From contig JBKQWE010000035.1 of the NCBI GenBank assembly GCA_052139675.1, forward strand, positions 12,420 through 76,419: a stretch of DNA of 64,000 nucleotides. Direction: 5' to 3'. Source of the stretch: JBEKCB01 sp052139675 (GTDB lineage Bacteria > Planctomycetota > Brocadiia > CAIUPP01). A program made the position numbers and the translations under genes. Position 1 is the stretch's first letter, and each line of letters starts with the position of its first letter. Of the stretch, positions 8,003 through 16,306 are shown in pieces. The notes beneath the pieces were generated by a model. The model was not told where the DNA came from. It searched no databases and was given only the letters and a program-made list of their open reading frames with translations.

Positions 8003-9133
8003 ATGCCCGCGTTGAAAGTCGGCATTGTCGGCCTGGGAGGGATCGGCCAGGCGCATCTGAAAGCGATCCTGAAATTGAGCGACCTGCAGTTGGTCGGCTT
8101 CGCCGATACCAGCAGCGCCGTCCGCGAGGCGCAAAGCCGCGAGCACAAACTGCCCGCCTTCGCGAGCCACCTTGAACTGATCGAGAAGGCGCACCCGGAC
8201 TACGTCGTCATCGGCACGCCGCATTACAGCCACACCGATGTCGCGATGGATGCCATGAGGCGCGGCGTGCACGCCTTCGCGGAGAAGCCGCTGACGGTCT
8301 CCGCCGCCCGCGCGGAGGAATGCGCCGCGGTGGCGAAACAGACCGGCCGGGTCCTCGGCGTGAACTTTCTCCGGCGGCTGCAGCCCGCCGAGCGGAAGCT
8401 GCACGATCTGATCCAGGTCGGCTTCCTCGGCCGAACGCTCCGCGTGACGATGATCTGCACCCGCTGGTTCCGGTCCATGGCCTACTATCGCTCCAGCCCA
8501 TGGCGGGCGACCTGGTCGGGCGAAGGCGGCGGCATCACCGTCAACCAGTCGCCGCACGACCTCGACCTGCTCAACTGGGCCGTCGGCATGCCCTCGGAAG
8601 TCTTCGCGGAGGTCAACACCTCCGGCCACGAGATCGAGGTCGAGGACGACGTCGTCGCCGCCATGAAGTGGCCCGGCGGCGCGACCGGCACGATGCACGT
8701 CACGACGAACGAGGCGCCCGGACGGACTTTCCTCGAGGTCGCCGGCACCCGCGGGACGCTCACGCTCGAGAACAACAAGCTCAAGGCGACCGAACTGGCT
8801 GAGGATTCCGCGCAGTTCAGCAATACCTCGAAAGGAGTGTGGAACAGCCCGGCGGTGAAAGCGGCCGTGACGTACGAACTGATGGACGCGGCGGACGGGT
8901 TCATGCTGATGCACCAGAACTTCGCCGACGCGATCCGGAAGGGCGCGCCGCTGATCTGCCCCGGCGACGAGGGCGTCCGGGAAGTGGAGCTGGCCAACGC
9001 GCTGCTCGTCTCCGGCGTGAAGCGCAAGTGGGTCTCCACGCCGGCGGACCCGAAGGAGTTCGACGAGGTGCTCGCGAAGCTGCTCGAGCTCAAAAAACTC
9101 GACGCCGTGAAGGCGCATTTTGCGGGACGGTAG
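8003..9133 (+). CDS. Gfo/Idh/MocA-family NAD(P)-dependent sugar oxidoreductase
   Basis: 376 residues. The N-terminal Rossmann fold begins V-G-I-V-G-L-G-G-I-G-Q-A-H. The family E-K-P-L motif with the catalytic lysine lies near residue 95. The C-terminal alpha/beta substrate domain includes N-Q-S-P-H-D-L-D-L-L. Family members oxidise or reduce hydroxyl groups of sugars, inositols or their acids in the cytoplasm; the substrate cannot be read from the sequence. The ATG follows AGGAGAGAACACTC and a good promoter. Length is normal. Neighbouring genes for 6-phosphogluconate and mannonate-type dehydrogenases suggest a role in sugar or sugar-acid conversion. Confidence 0.9.
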   Translation: MPALKVGIVGLGGIGQAHLKAILKLSDLQLVGFADTSSAVREAQSREHKLPAFASHLELIEKAHPDYVVIGTPHYSHTDVAMDAMRRGVHAFAEKPLTVSAARAEECAAVAKQTGRVLGVNFLRRLQPAERKLHDLIQVGFLGRTLRVTMICTRWFRSMAYYRSSPWRATWSGEGGGITVNQSPHDLDLLNWAVGMPSEVFAEVNTSGHEIEVEDDVVAAMKWPGGATGTMHVTTNEAPGRTFLEVAGTRGTLTLENNKLKATELAEDSAQFSNTSKGVWNSPAVKAAVTYELMDAADGFMLMHQNFADAIRKGAPLICPGDEGVREVELANALLVSGVKRKWVSTPADPKEFDEVLAKLLELKKLDAVKAHFAGR

Positions 9134-9163
9134 TCTGGAGTTTCCGAAATAAATTCCGTAATG

Positions 9164-9255
9164 CGCCGTCATTCCGAGCGGAGCGAGGAATCTCATACGC
9201 AGCGCGCGGTCAGCGGTTCGCGGTATGAGACCCTTCGCTGCGCTCAGGGTGACGC
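9164..9255. repeat. Intergenic inverted repeat, word family GTCAYYCYGAGCGSAGCGA
   Basis: The left arm (from 9164) reads GTCATTCCGAGCGGAGCGA followed by GGAATCTCATAC. The right arm, read as its reverse complement, is GTCACCCTGAGCGCAGCGA followed by AGGGTCTCATAC. Each arm also folds on itself: ATTCC pairs with GGAAT on the left, ACCCT with AGGGT on the right, so the differences between the arms are compensatory. It lies between two convergent genes and could act as a bidirectional transcript end. No transposase or target duplication is seen. Confidence 0.8.
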
Positions 9256-9264
9256 GGTCTGGAC

Positions 9265-9840
9265 TTATGCGTTTTGTTTACCGCCCACGGCATTCTCCGG
9301 CTTGCAGATGATCTCGTGCACCTTCAGGTCGAAGAAGTTGTGCGTGTTCGCCGGAGTGAGGACGAGGGCCGTGTCCGCGCCGCGGCCCGATCCGCCGCAG
9401 GAGACGACCTTCTCGTCCGTGCGAACCATGCCGGCGTCGCACGCCATGAGCGCCACCTCGCAGGCGACCTTGGTGCCCTGGCCGAAGATGCGCAGCGTGG
9501 CCGCGACGATCTCGTCGGACTGATAGGTCTGGAATTTTCTCCGGACGGCGCGGCCGAGCCCGCCGAAAGCATGGGCCGCTGTCACGAGACGCGCGCCCGC
9601 GGCGAGGATCTGCTTCTCGACGTCGGCGGGCATGTCCTGCGAGCCGGCGCGCGCGAAACCGAAGACGGACCGAACCACCACCAGGCGCGCGGCCGGCCAC
9701 GATTCGAAGAACCTCAGCGCCGTCGCGCCGGTGTTCGACGCGACGACGATCTTCTCGACGTGCAGCTCCTTCGCGCGAGCCACCGCCAGGTCAATCGTCT
9801 CGCGCGTGTTTTCCTCTCCGGCGTTCTTGAAGACGATCAT
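9265..9840 (-). CDS. Free-standing pyruvate kinase C-terminal (alpha/beta) domain protein
   Basis: 191 residues from the ATG at 9840, with a GGGAGAAAG site. The whole protein corresponds to the C-terminal regulatory domain of pyruvate kinase: the A-S-N-T-G-A-T-A segment after an N-terminal helix, then V-V-V-R-S-V-F-G and a late C-G-G-S-G-R-G-A-D-T-A segment. The catalytic barrel is absent, so it should not be a pyruvate kinase. In multidomain enzymes this domain binds effectors such as sugar phosphates; the role of the stand-alone protein is not established. It is convergent with the Gfo/Idh gene and divergent from gnd, amid carbohydrate genes. Confidence 0.82.
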   Translation of the reverse strand: MIVFKNAGEENTRETIDLAVARAKELHVEKIVVASNTGATALRFFESWPAARLVVVRSVFGFARAGSQDMPADVEKQILAAGARLVTAAHAFGGLGRAVRRKFQTYQSDEIVAATLRIFGQGTKVACEVALMACDAGMVRTDEKVVSCGGSGRGADTALVLTPANTHNFFDLKVHEIICKPENAVGGKQNA

Positions 9841-9857
9841 GGCTTTCTCCCTCGCTA

Positions 9858-9983
9858 ATGTCTCACCGCGCTTCACCACGAAGGACACGAAGATCACGAA
9901 GGAAAAAGAACCAGGATTGGAAAAGCCCTGCCTGTACGCCGCCGTTCTTCGTGCTCTTCGTGTCCTTCGTGGTGAGACATCAC
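9858..9983. repeat. Intergenic inverted repeat, word family CACGAAGGACACGAAG
   Basis: The left arm (9858-9905) contains ATGTCTCAC, an 8-base insertion, then CACCACGAAGGACACGAAG and ATCACGAAGG. The right arm (9947-9983) is its near-exact reverse complement ending in GTGGTGAGACAT. Within an arm the word CACGAAG(G)A is iterated with small variations. The element fills the divergent space between the pyruvate-kinase-domain gene and gnd. Confidence 0.85.
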
Positions 9984-10037
9984 TTATGCACGAGGAGTCT
10001 ATCACACGCAATGCGGCGCGGCAACGGCCCAGGGCAC

Positions 10038-10066
10038 TTGACTTGAGGCGCTCATAACGGCATGAT
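10038..10066 (+). promoter_or_regulatory. Possible sigma70-type promoter for the gnd operon
   Basis: TTGACT at 10038-10043 and CATGAT at 10061-10066 are 17 bases apart, 68 bases before the gnd start codon. The -10 hexamer matches at only four positions, so this is a candidate only. Confidence 0.4.
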
Positions 10067-10134
10067 AACCAGTCTACGCCGCGGTTTCTCCGTCGGCCTT
10101 AGCGACTGCAAATTTTCTGACCGGGAGTTCAGTC

Positions 10135-11586
10135 ATGGCACAAGCGGATATCGGCCTCATCGGTCTGGCGGTGATGGGCGAGAACATCGTGCTCAACATG
10201 GAGAGCAAGGGGTTCACCGTGGCCCTCTTCAACCGCACGGTGGAGAAGGTGGACGCGTTCGTCGCCGGGCGCGGCGCGGGCAAGAAGTTCATCGGCTGCC
10301 ACAGCATCGGGGAACTCGCCGCCGCTCTCAAGCGTCCCCGCAAGGTCATGCTGCTCGTGAAGGCCGGCCAGCCGGTAGACGATTTCATCGAGCAACTCAT
10401 TCCCGCGCTGGAGCCGGGCGACATCATCATTGACGGCGGCAACAGCCATTTCACCGACACGATCCGCCGCGCGAAGCTCGTCGAGAGCAAGGGCCTGCTG
10501 TACATCGGCACGGGCGTCTCCGGCGGCGAGGAAGGCGCGCTGACCGGCCCTTCGATGATGCCCGGCGGCAGCCCCGCCGCGTGGCCGCTGGTCAAGGACA
10601 TCTTCCAGAAAATCTGCGCCCGGACGCCCGAGGGCGAGCCGTGCTGCGACTGGGTCGGCGAGAACGGCGCCGGCCACTTCGTCAAGATGGTCCACAACGG
10701 CATCGAATACGGCGACATGCAGATGATCTGCGAGACCTACCTGATGATGAAGGAAGGCCTCGGCATGTCGAACGAGGAGATGCGCGAGGCCTTCAACGCC
10801 TGGAACGAGGTGGAGTTGAAGTCCTACCTGATCGAGATCACCCGCGACATCCTCGCGTACAAGAACGAGGAAGGGCAATACGTCCTGGACCTGATCCTGG
10901 ACACGGCCGGGCAGAAGGGCACCGGCAAGTGGACCGTGCTGGCCGCCCTCGACGAAGGCCAGCCGCTGACGCTGATCGGCGAGGCGGTCTTCGCGCGCTG
11001 CCTCTCGGCGATCAAGGAAGAGCGCGTGGCCGCCAGCAAGGTGCTCAAAGGGAAGATGAAGAAGATCCGCGGCGACCGGCCGGCGCTCATCGCCGACCTG
11101 CGCCAGGCGCTGTACGCCGCGAAGATCGTCTCCTACGCGCAGGGATTCCAACTGATGCGCTCGGCGGCGAAGACGTACAGTTGGAACCTCAACTACGGCG
11201 GCATCGCCCTGATGTGGCGCGGCGGCTGCATCATCCGTTCGGCCTTCCTCGGCAAGATCAAGGAGGCCTACGTCAACAATCCGAAGATCACCAACCTGCT
11301 GCTCGACCCGTTCTTCGCCGGGGCCGTCAAGACGGCCGAAAAATCCTGGCGCAACGTGATCCGGAAAGCCGTGCAGGCGCGCATCCCGGTCCCGGCGATC
11401 GGCTCGGCTCTGGAGTTCTATGACGGCTACCGCGCCCCGCGGCTGCCGGCGAACCTGCTCCAGGCGCAGCGCGATTACTTCGGCGCGCACACCTACGAGC
11501 GTGTGGACAAGCCGCGCGGCGAGTTCTTTCACACGAATTGGACCGGAAAAGGCGGAACGACGAGCGCGTCCACTTATACGGTATGA
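10135..11586 (+). CDS. gnd: 6-phosphogluconate dehydrogenase, decarboxylating
   Basis: 483 residues. It oxidises 6-phosphogluconate to ribulose 5-phosphate and CO2, producing NADPH in the oxidative pentose phosphate pathway. The N-terminal Rossmann domain starts I-G-L-I-G-L-A-V-M-G-E-N. The substrate-binding signature G-V-S-G-G-E-E-G-A and the catalytic H-N-G-I-E-Y-G-D are present. The C-terminus ends in the family tail F-H-T-N-W-T-G-K-G-G. Length fits the long dimeric form. GGGAG precedes the ATG. It heads a three-gene run with an SDR and a HAD hydrolase, 39 and 20 bases apart, so the three are probably one operon for gluconate- or mannonate-type acids. Confidence 0.97.
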   Translation: MAQADIGLIGLAVMGENIVLNMESKGFTVALFNRTVEKVDAFVAGRGAGKKFIGCHSIGELAAALKRPRKVMLLVKAGQPVDDFIEQLIPALEPGDIIIDGGNSHFTDTIRRAKLVESKGLLYIGTGVSGGEEGALTGPSMMPGGSPAAWPLVKDIFQKICARTPEGEPCCDWVGENGAGHFVKMVHNGIEYGDMQMICETYLMMKEGLGMSNEEMREAFNAWNEVELKSYLIEITRDILAYKNEEGQYVLDLILDTAGQKGTGKWTVLAALDEGQPLTLIGEAVFARCLSAIKEERVAASKVLKGKMKKIRGDRPALIADLRQALYAAKIVSYAQGFQLMRSAAKTYSWNLNYGGIALMWRGGCIIRSAFLGKIKEAYVNNPKITNLLLDPFFAGAVKTAEKSWRNVIRKAVQARIPVPAIGSALEFYDGYRAPRLPANLLQAQRDYFGAHTYERVDKPRGEFFHTNWTGKGGTTSASTYTV

Positions 11587-11625
11587 TTACGAAGGTTTGA
11601 AAGCGGTTCCAGGAAGGAGCTTCCC

Positions 11626-12453
11626 ATGTGCAGCCCGTTGACGGAATATCTCGAGTCCATGTTCAGCCTCGAAGGCCGCACCGCCGTGGTGACCGGCGGC
11701 GGTGGAGTGCTCTGCAGCCGCATGGCCGAGGCGCTGGCCCAGGCCGGTGCGAGCGTGATCCTCTGGGACGTCCGCCAGGACGCGCTCAACGAGAAGGTCG
11801 CCCAGATTCGCAAGACCCTCGGCGACGACAAGCGCGCCAACGCCGTCCAGGTGGACCTGATGAACGAAGACTCCATCCGCGCCGGGATCGAGAAGTCCGT
11901 GAAGTTCACCGGCCAGGTGGACATCCTCCTCAACGGCGCCGGCGGCAACCGCGGCAAGTCCACGCTCCAGGAGGTCAAGGCGGAGGACATCGAATTCGTC
12001 CTCAAGCTGAACCTGCTCGCCGGCTGCATCCTGCCGGTCAAGCATTTCTCGAAGTACTGGATCGAGAAGAAGATCAAAGGCACGATCATCAACATCGCCT
12101 CGATGGCCTCGTTCAACCCGCTCTCGGGCGTCTACGCCTACTCGGCCGCCAAGGCGGCGGTGATGAACCAGACGGTGGCGCAGGCCAAGGAGCTGGCCCC
12201 GTTCGGCATCCGCGCCAACGCGATCGCGCCGGGGTTCCTCATCGCCGACCAGAACCGCGCGCTGCTGCTCAACCCGGACGGCTCGCTCACGCCGCGCGGG
12301 CAGGCGGTCATCCACCACACGCCCGCCGGCCGGTTCGGCGAGGCCCACGAGCTTGTGGGCGCGATCCTGTTCCTGGCCTCCGACAAGGCCGCCGGCTTCG
12401 TCAGCGGCATCACGCTGCCGGTGGACGGCGCGTACCTGGCGTTCAACATCTGA
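11626..12453 (+). CDS. SDR-family oxidoreductase, D-mannonate oxidoreductase type
   Basis: 275 residues, classical short-chain dehydrogenase. The nucleotide-binding T-G-G-G-G-V-L motif is near residue 25. The catalytic serine (N-I-A-S-M-A-S) and Y-S-A-A-K follow, and the C-terminal loop T-P-A-G-R-F-G is as in proteins annotated as D-mannonate oxidoreductase/fructuronate reductase of the SDR type. The likely reaction is NAD(P)H-linked interconversion of a keto-sugar acid and its aldonate; the exact substrate is inferred. It lies 39 bases after gnd and 20 before the HAD gene, with a strong AAGGAG site. Confidence 0.85.
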   Translation: MCSPLTEYLESMFSLEGRTAVVTGGGGVLCSRMAEALAQAGASVILWDVRQDALNEKVAQIRKTLGDDKRANAVQVDLMNEDSIRAGIEKSVKFTGQVDILLNGAGGNRGKSTLQEVKAEDIEFVLKLNLLAGCILPVKHFSKYWIEKKIKGTIINIASMASFNPLSGVYAYSAAKAAVMNQTVAQAKELAPFGIRANAIAPGFLIADQNRALLLNPDGSLTPRGQAVIHHTPAGRFGEAHELVGAILFLASDKAAGFVSGITLPVDGAYLAFNI

Positions 12454-12473
12454 ACCCAAAGGAGGAGAAAGAC

Positions 12474-13379
12474 ATGGCCGGCGATCCGCAGGCGCCGCTC
12501 AAGGCGCTCAAGCCGAAGCACGAGTTCTTCATCGGCATTGACTCGGACGGCTGCGCGTTCGACACGATGGAGATCAAGCACAAGGAGTGCTTCTGCCCGA
12601 ATTTCATTGACCACTTCCACTGCCAGGCCGTCAGCAAGTACACCCGCGACGCCTGGGACTTCGTCAACCTCTACTCGAAATGGCGCGGCTGCAACCGCTG
12701 GCAGGCGGTCGTCCGCGTCCTCGACCTGCTCCACGACCGCGACGAGGTCAAGCGCCGCCACGCGAAGATCACCGAGGGCAAGGCCATCAAGGAGTTCGTG
12801 AAATCCAACAAGGTGCTGAGCAACGACACCCTCAAGGAAGCGATCGCGCGCGCCCAGGACCCGGCGACGAAGAAGGAGCTCGAGGAGGCGCTCGCCTGGT
12901 CGAAGGCGGTCAACGAGTCCATCGCGAAGATGGTGCACGACGTGCCGCCCTTTCCGTTCGTCCGCGAGTGCCTCGAGAAGGCCTTCAAGAAGGCGGACAT
13001 GATCGTCGTCAGCCAGACGCCGACCGAGGCGCTCGTCCGCGAGTGGAAGGAACACCGCATCGAAGGGCATGTCAGCCTCATCGCCGGCCAGGAGATGGGC
13101 AGCAAGTCCGAGCACATCCAGTTCGCCGCCGGCGGCAAATACCCGCCGTCGAAGATCCTCATGATCGGCGATGCGCCCGGCGACCTCAAGGCCGCGCGCG
13201 ACAACAACGCGCTGTTCTTCCCCATTGATCCGGGCCGTGAGGACGCTTCCTGGCAGGTGCTCTTCGAGGAGGGCCTCGACCGCTTCTTCGCGGGGACCTA
13301 CGCCGGCGCGTACGAGAAGAAACTCATCGAACAGTTCGACCGGCTCCTGCCCGAGCGGCCGCCCTGGAAGAAGGATTGA
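12474..13379 (+). CDS. HAD-family hydrolase (sugar-phosphatase-like)
   Basis: 301 residues starting at the ATG at 12474 behind GGAGGAGAAAGAC. It has HAD motif I as G-I-D-S-D-G (D-x-D nucleophile and acid), motif II serine in V-V-S-Q-T-P, and motif IV G-D-A-P-G-D-L, with a long helical cap of about 130 residues inserted after motif I. Family members hydrolyse phosphate esters, often sugar phosphates. Position as third gene of the gnd-SDR-HAD run suggests removal of phosphate from a sugar-acid or pentose phosphate intermediate; that is inference. A terminator-like hairpin lies about 80 bases downstream. Confidence 0.87.
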   Translation: MAGDPQAPLKALKPKHEFFIGIDSDGCAFDTMEIKHKECFCPNFIDHFHCQAVSKYTRDAWDFVNLYSKWRGCNRWQAVVRVLDLLHDRDEVKRRHAKITEGKAIKEFVKSNKVLSNDTLKEAIARAQDPATKKELEEALAWSKAVNESIAKMVHDVPPFPFVRECLEKAFKKADMIVVSQTPTEALVREWKEHRIEGHVSLIAGQEMGSKSEHIQFAAGGKYPPSKILMIGDAPGDLKAARDNNALFFPIDPGREDASWQVLFEEGLDRFFAGTYAGAYEKKLIEQFDRLLPERPPWKKD

Positions 13380-13460
13380 CCCGCCCTCAATGGCCCACGA
13401 TCGCCGGCGGATCGGCGACGGCCCGTTGCGGAGGGAAAGCGGATAACGGATGACTGGCTT

Positions 13461-13536
13461 GGGCCGGCTTCGGCATTACCCCATGGCCTTCGCATGAACC
13501 CCTCGTGCGTTGGTTCAGCCGAGGCCGGTCCTTTTT
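13461..13536 (+). terminator. Terminator-like structured region after the gnd-SDR-HAD operon
   Basis: GGGCCGGCTTCGGC at 13461-13474 pairs, with two mismatches or G-U pairs, with GCCGAGGCCGGTCC at 13518-13531. An inner TGAACC/GGTTCA stem lies inside the loop, and the outer stem is followed by CTTTTTATT. It lies between the HAD gene and the convergent vapC stop. The remaining DNA of this 261-base gap shows no convincing gene. Confidence 0.45.
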
Positions 13537-13640
13537 ATTGCCCCAGGTGCAGGAGAACGGCGCCGAAATCGTGAAGCTCTGCTGCGCGTTGCGCCCCACG
13601 ATATCCAAGGCGGGCAAGAGTTGATAACGCTCTGGCGGAA

Positions 13641-14018
13641 TCACTTTGTATTTGGGAAGTACTTCACGCCGGGCAGAGAATGAAAGTGGCTGTCCTGCGT
13701 CCAGATCGTTGCGCCGTGCGCCCGGGCGGTCGCAAGAATAAGGCTGTCGGCCATGTGCAGACCGTGTTTGCGGCTCAGGTTGGCGGCCTCCATCGCGAGC
13801 TCGGCGGTCACATCCGCAACCAGCCCTCTCTGCATTGTGGCCGCGGCCTGCAAGGCTTCCTTTTCTCCTCGCTCGCGCAGCAGCACCTTGAAGACCTCAT
13901 AGATCGTCACCCCGGGAACCAGGCACGAGCCAGGGTCCTTCAGCGCCCGCAGAAAAACGCCGGCGTGCGGCCCGTCTGCGAAGTATTCAAGCCATCCGGA
14001 AGAATCCACGAGGTTCAT
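13641..14018 (-). CDS. vapC: PIN-domain ribonuclease toxin of a VapBC system
   Basis: 125 residues, a single PIN domain. The acidic metal-binding residues are visible: D5 in L-V-D-S-S-G-W, the glutamate in I-Y-E-V-F, D in H-M-A-D-S-L-I, and D in W-T-Q-D-S-H-F. VapC toxins cleave RNA (often tRNA or rRNA) when freed from VapB. The start ATG overlaps the antitoxin stop codon by four bases (ATGA), so the two are translationally coupled. It is convergent with the HAD gene. Confidence 0.9.
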   Translation of the reverse strand: MNLVDSSGWLEYFADGPHAGVFLRALKDPGSCLVPGVTIYEVFKVLLRERGEKEALQAAATMQRGLVADVTAELAMEAANLSRKHGLHMADSLILATARAHGATIWTQDSHFHSLPGVKYFPNTK

Positions 14019-14221
14019 ACGCGGTCCTTCTCCCGCTGGAACGCCGTATTGATGCCTCGGACAAAGCCTCGCATTTCACGGATGTCCCGTTCCGGGATCA
14101 ATTCGATGCGCCCTGCGTACTCGATCACCTGCAGTTTCTGGCCGGGCCGAATGCGCAAGGACTCCCGTACGACGCGCGGGATCACCACCTGATACTTGGG
14201 CGACACTTTCACGGTCTGCAT
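14015..14221 (-). CDS. vapB: AbrB/SpoVT-fold antitoxin of a VapBC system
   Basis: 68 residues from the ATG at 14221, chosen because GGAGG lies seven bases upstream; an in-frame ATG at 14242 lies upstream of that site. The fold is the swapped-hairpin AbrB type: V-K-V-S-P-K-Y-Q-V-V-I-P, then L-R-I-R-P-G-Q-K-L and a charged C-terminal tail that would wrap the toxin. By family it neutralises VapC and represses its own promoter. The upstream palindrome overlapping the -10 element fits that. Confidence 0.88.
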   Translation of the reverse strand: MQTVKVSPKYQVVIPRVVRESLRIRPGQKLQVIEYAGRIELIPERDIREMRGFVRGINTAFQREKDRV

Positions 14222-14253
14222 GTCATTACCTCCATCGTTCAAGTTAACGTATT

Positions 14254-14282
14254 ACGATATCTCTATCGTTCAGCCTTGTCAA
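14254..14282 (-). promoter_or_regulatory. vapBC promoter with overlapping palindrome
   Basis: On the minus strand TTGACA (14282-14277) and TATCGT (14259-14254) are 17 bases apart, 33 bases before the vapB start. ACGAT and ATCGT (14254-14269) form an inverted repeat with a 6-base spacer that covers the -10 element. This is where an autorepressor such as VapB would bind. Confidence 0.6.
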
Positions 14283-14398
14283 CGCCTGTTCACCGGACGC
14301 GCCATGCCGCGAACACAGGCTTGCATTCTCTCTGCGCTCGCATTATATTCGCCGCATCCCTGCGTCGGGGCTGAGTTTCAGGCCATGAGGCGCCGACT

Positions 14399-15781
14399 TT
14401 GAGCGACAATGCTGAAAAACTTCTGACGCAACTTCAGGCAATTCTCGGCGCCGAGCGCGTCTCGGCCGAGATCGAGGAGCGGATCCTCGCCTCGTACGAC
14501 GGCACGCGCCGCTCCGCGCTGCCGGAGGTCGTCGCGTTCCCGCAGACCGCCGAGGAGATCTCCCGCGTGCTGCGCTGGGCGAACCGCGAGAAGACGCCGG
14601 TCTATCCGCGCGGCGCGGCGAGCGGCCTGACCGGCGGCGCGGTGCCCGTCGGCGGCGGCGTCGCGCTCGACCTCCGGCGCATGAACCGCATCCTGGAGGT
14701 GGACGACGACAACCAGGTGGCCACCGTCGAGCCGGGCGTCACCGTCAGCGACTTCCAGGCCGAGGTGCAGCGCCGCGGCCTGTTTTATCCGCCCGACCCC
14801 GCCAGCGCGGATTTCTCCACGCTCGGCGGCAACGTCGCCGAATGCGCCGGCGGGCTGCGCGCGGTCAAGTACGGCGTCACGCGCGATTACGTCACCGGCC
14901 TCGAGGTCGTGCTGCCGCTGGGCGACATCATCCACGTCGGCGCGCGCACGCTGAAGTGCGTCACCGGCTACGACCTCACGCGCCTCTTCGTCGGCTCCGA
15001 AGGCACCCTTGGCGTCTTCACGAAAATCCACCTGCGCCTCATCCCGCTTCCGCACGCGCGCCGCACGCTGCTGGCGCTCTTCGAGTCGCCCGAGGCCGCC
15101 GCAAACGCCTCGACGCGCGTCCTCAAGGCCGGGATTCTGCCGGCCGCGCTGGAGTTCATAGACGACGTGACGATCGAGTGCATCCGCAAGAAGCAGCCGC
15201 TGGACATCCCCGCCGCCGCGCGAGGCGCACTCATCATCGAGCTCGACGGCGACGAGGCCGCCTGCATCGCCGGCATCGGGGCCATTGCGGCCGTCCTCGC
15301 CGAGAACGGCGCGCTGGAGAGCCGCCGCGCCGACACGCCCGCTGACCGGACGCGGCTCTGGGCGTTCCGCAAGGCCGCCTCGCCCGCGCTGTTCGCGGCC
15401 TTCCCGAACAAGCTCAACGAGGACATCTGCGTCCTGCCGAGCCGCACCTCCGAGATGCTCCGCCGCACGCGCGGCATCGCCGCGAAGCACGGCGTCCTCA
15501 TCGCCAACTACGGGCACATTGGCGAGGGCAACCTGCACGTGAACATCATGTACCCGCACGGCGAAAAAGCGCACGCCGAAGCCGAGGCGGCCTCGGCCGA
15601 GGTCATGAAAGCCGCCCTCGAACTCGGCGGCACGCTCTCCGGCGAGCACGGCATCGGCCTGACCAAGCTGGAGTTCCTGCCGCTCGAAGTCGCCCCCGTC
15701 GAGCTCGCCCTCATGCGCTCCATCAAGCGGCTACTCGACCCAAATAACATCCTGAATCCCGGAAAAATCTTCGCGTCGTGA
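14399..15781 (+). CDS. GlcD-type FAD-linked oxidase (glycolate/D-lactate dehydrogenase family)
   Basis: 460 residues. The N-terminal FAD-binding PCMH domain shows P-R-G-A-A-S-G-L-T-G-G and later V-T-G-Y-D-L-T-R-L-F-V-G-S-E-G-T-L-G. The C-terminal domain has the metal-binding G-H-I-G-E-G-N-L-H and G-E-H-G-I-G-L segments. Such flavoproteins oxidise 2-hydroxy acids such as glycolate or D-lactate and pass electrons to a partner. No GlcE/GlcF-like Fe-S partner gene is adjacent, so the electron acceptor is unknown. The start is TTG at 14399 with GAGG eight bases upstream. Confidence 0.92.
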   Translation: MSDNAEKLLTQLQAILGAERVSAEIEERILASYDGTRRSALPEVVAFPQTAEEISRVLRWANREKTPVYPRGAASGLTGGAVPVGGGVALDLRRMNRILEVDDDNQVATVEPGVTVSDFQAEVQRRGLFYPPDPASADFSTLGGNVAECAGGLRAVKYGVTRDYVTGLEVVLPLGDIIHVGARTLKCVTGYDLTRLFVGSEGTLGVFTKIHLRLIPLPHARRTLLALFESPEAAANASTRVLKAGILPAALEFIDDVTIECIRKKQPLDIPAAARGALIIELDGDEAACIAGIGAIAAVLAENGALESRRADTPADRTRLWAFRKAASPALFAAFPNKLNEDICVLPSRTSEMLRRTRGIAAKHGVLIANYGHIGEGNLHVNIMYPHGEKAHAEAEAASAEVMKAALELGGTLSGEHGIGLTKLEFLPLEVAPVELALMRSIKRLLDPNNILNPGKIFAS

Positions 15782-15824
15782 GCGGTGTCAGTAGCGTCGC
15801 TACGATTCTGGAGGTTCGAGGGAA

Positions 15825-16289
15825 ATGACTTACTTGCGGGCGCTCGTCGGTCTCCTGGTTGTCTTCCTCATCCTCGCCATAATGGACCTCCACCGCCGCA
15901 GACGGCTCAGGTTCTATTGGTCGAGAGGCTGTGCAGGGAGACAGTGGAAAACTCAATTTCCGGAGGCGAGCAACGTCCAAATCCGGGAATTCCTTGGAAT
16001 CTTTGGAAAAGCTTGGGGCGTCAGTCGGAAGAGACGGCTGAATTCTCGGCCTGATGACAAGATGATGGATATTTATCGTACCAGGTATCCTCACCCGTAT
16101 CCAGACTTTCTGGCAGAATTTGACGAGGGGATTGAACTGGAAGTATTCTGTAGGGAGATCCAGGACAAATACGACATTGACTTGTGGTCAGCATCACCGC
16201 AACTGACGCTCGGCCAGATTTTCGCCATGACCCGGAAGGGGAAGCTTCCTGATAGTTCGAGTCAGGTCACTGACACTTCCAAAGGTTAG
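15825..16289 (+). CDS. Small membrane-anchored protein of unknown function
   Basis: 154 residues. The N-terminus is one hydrophobic helix (Y-L-R-A-L-V-G-L-L-V-V-F-L) followed by a cluster of arginines, so the bulk probably lies in the cytoplasm. The rest is a mixed charged/aromatic domain with R-Y-P-H-P-Y-P-D-F and a predicted helix-rich end. I do not recognise the family. It follows the GlcD-type gene by 43 bases with its own GAGG/GAGGGAA site. The lower G+C content and different codon use suggest acquisition from elsewhere. Confidence 0.7.
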   Translation: MTYLRALVGLLVVFLILAIMDLHRRRRLRFYWSRGCAGRQWKTQFPEASNVQIREFLGIFGKAWGVSRKRRLNSRPDDKMMDIYRTRYPHPYPDFLAEFDEGIELEVFCREIQDKYDIDLWSASPQLTLGQIFAMTRKGKLPDSSSQVTDTSKG

Positions 16290-16306
16290 CACGAACCTTC
16301 GCAAGT

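Noticed and set aside
9164..9255. Miniature transposon (MITE) with terminal inverted repeats
   Set aside because: No direct target duplication is visible and no related transposase is in the window, so transposition cannot be claimed from this locus alone.
13387..13640. Possible small or decayed gene between the HAD gene and vapC
   Set aside because: An 80-codon frame exists, but it overlaps a terminator-like structure and has no ribosome site or family signature.
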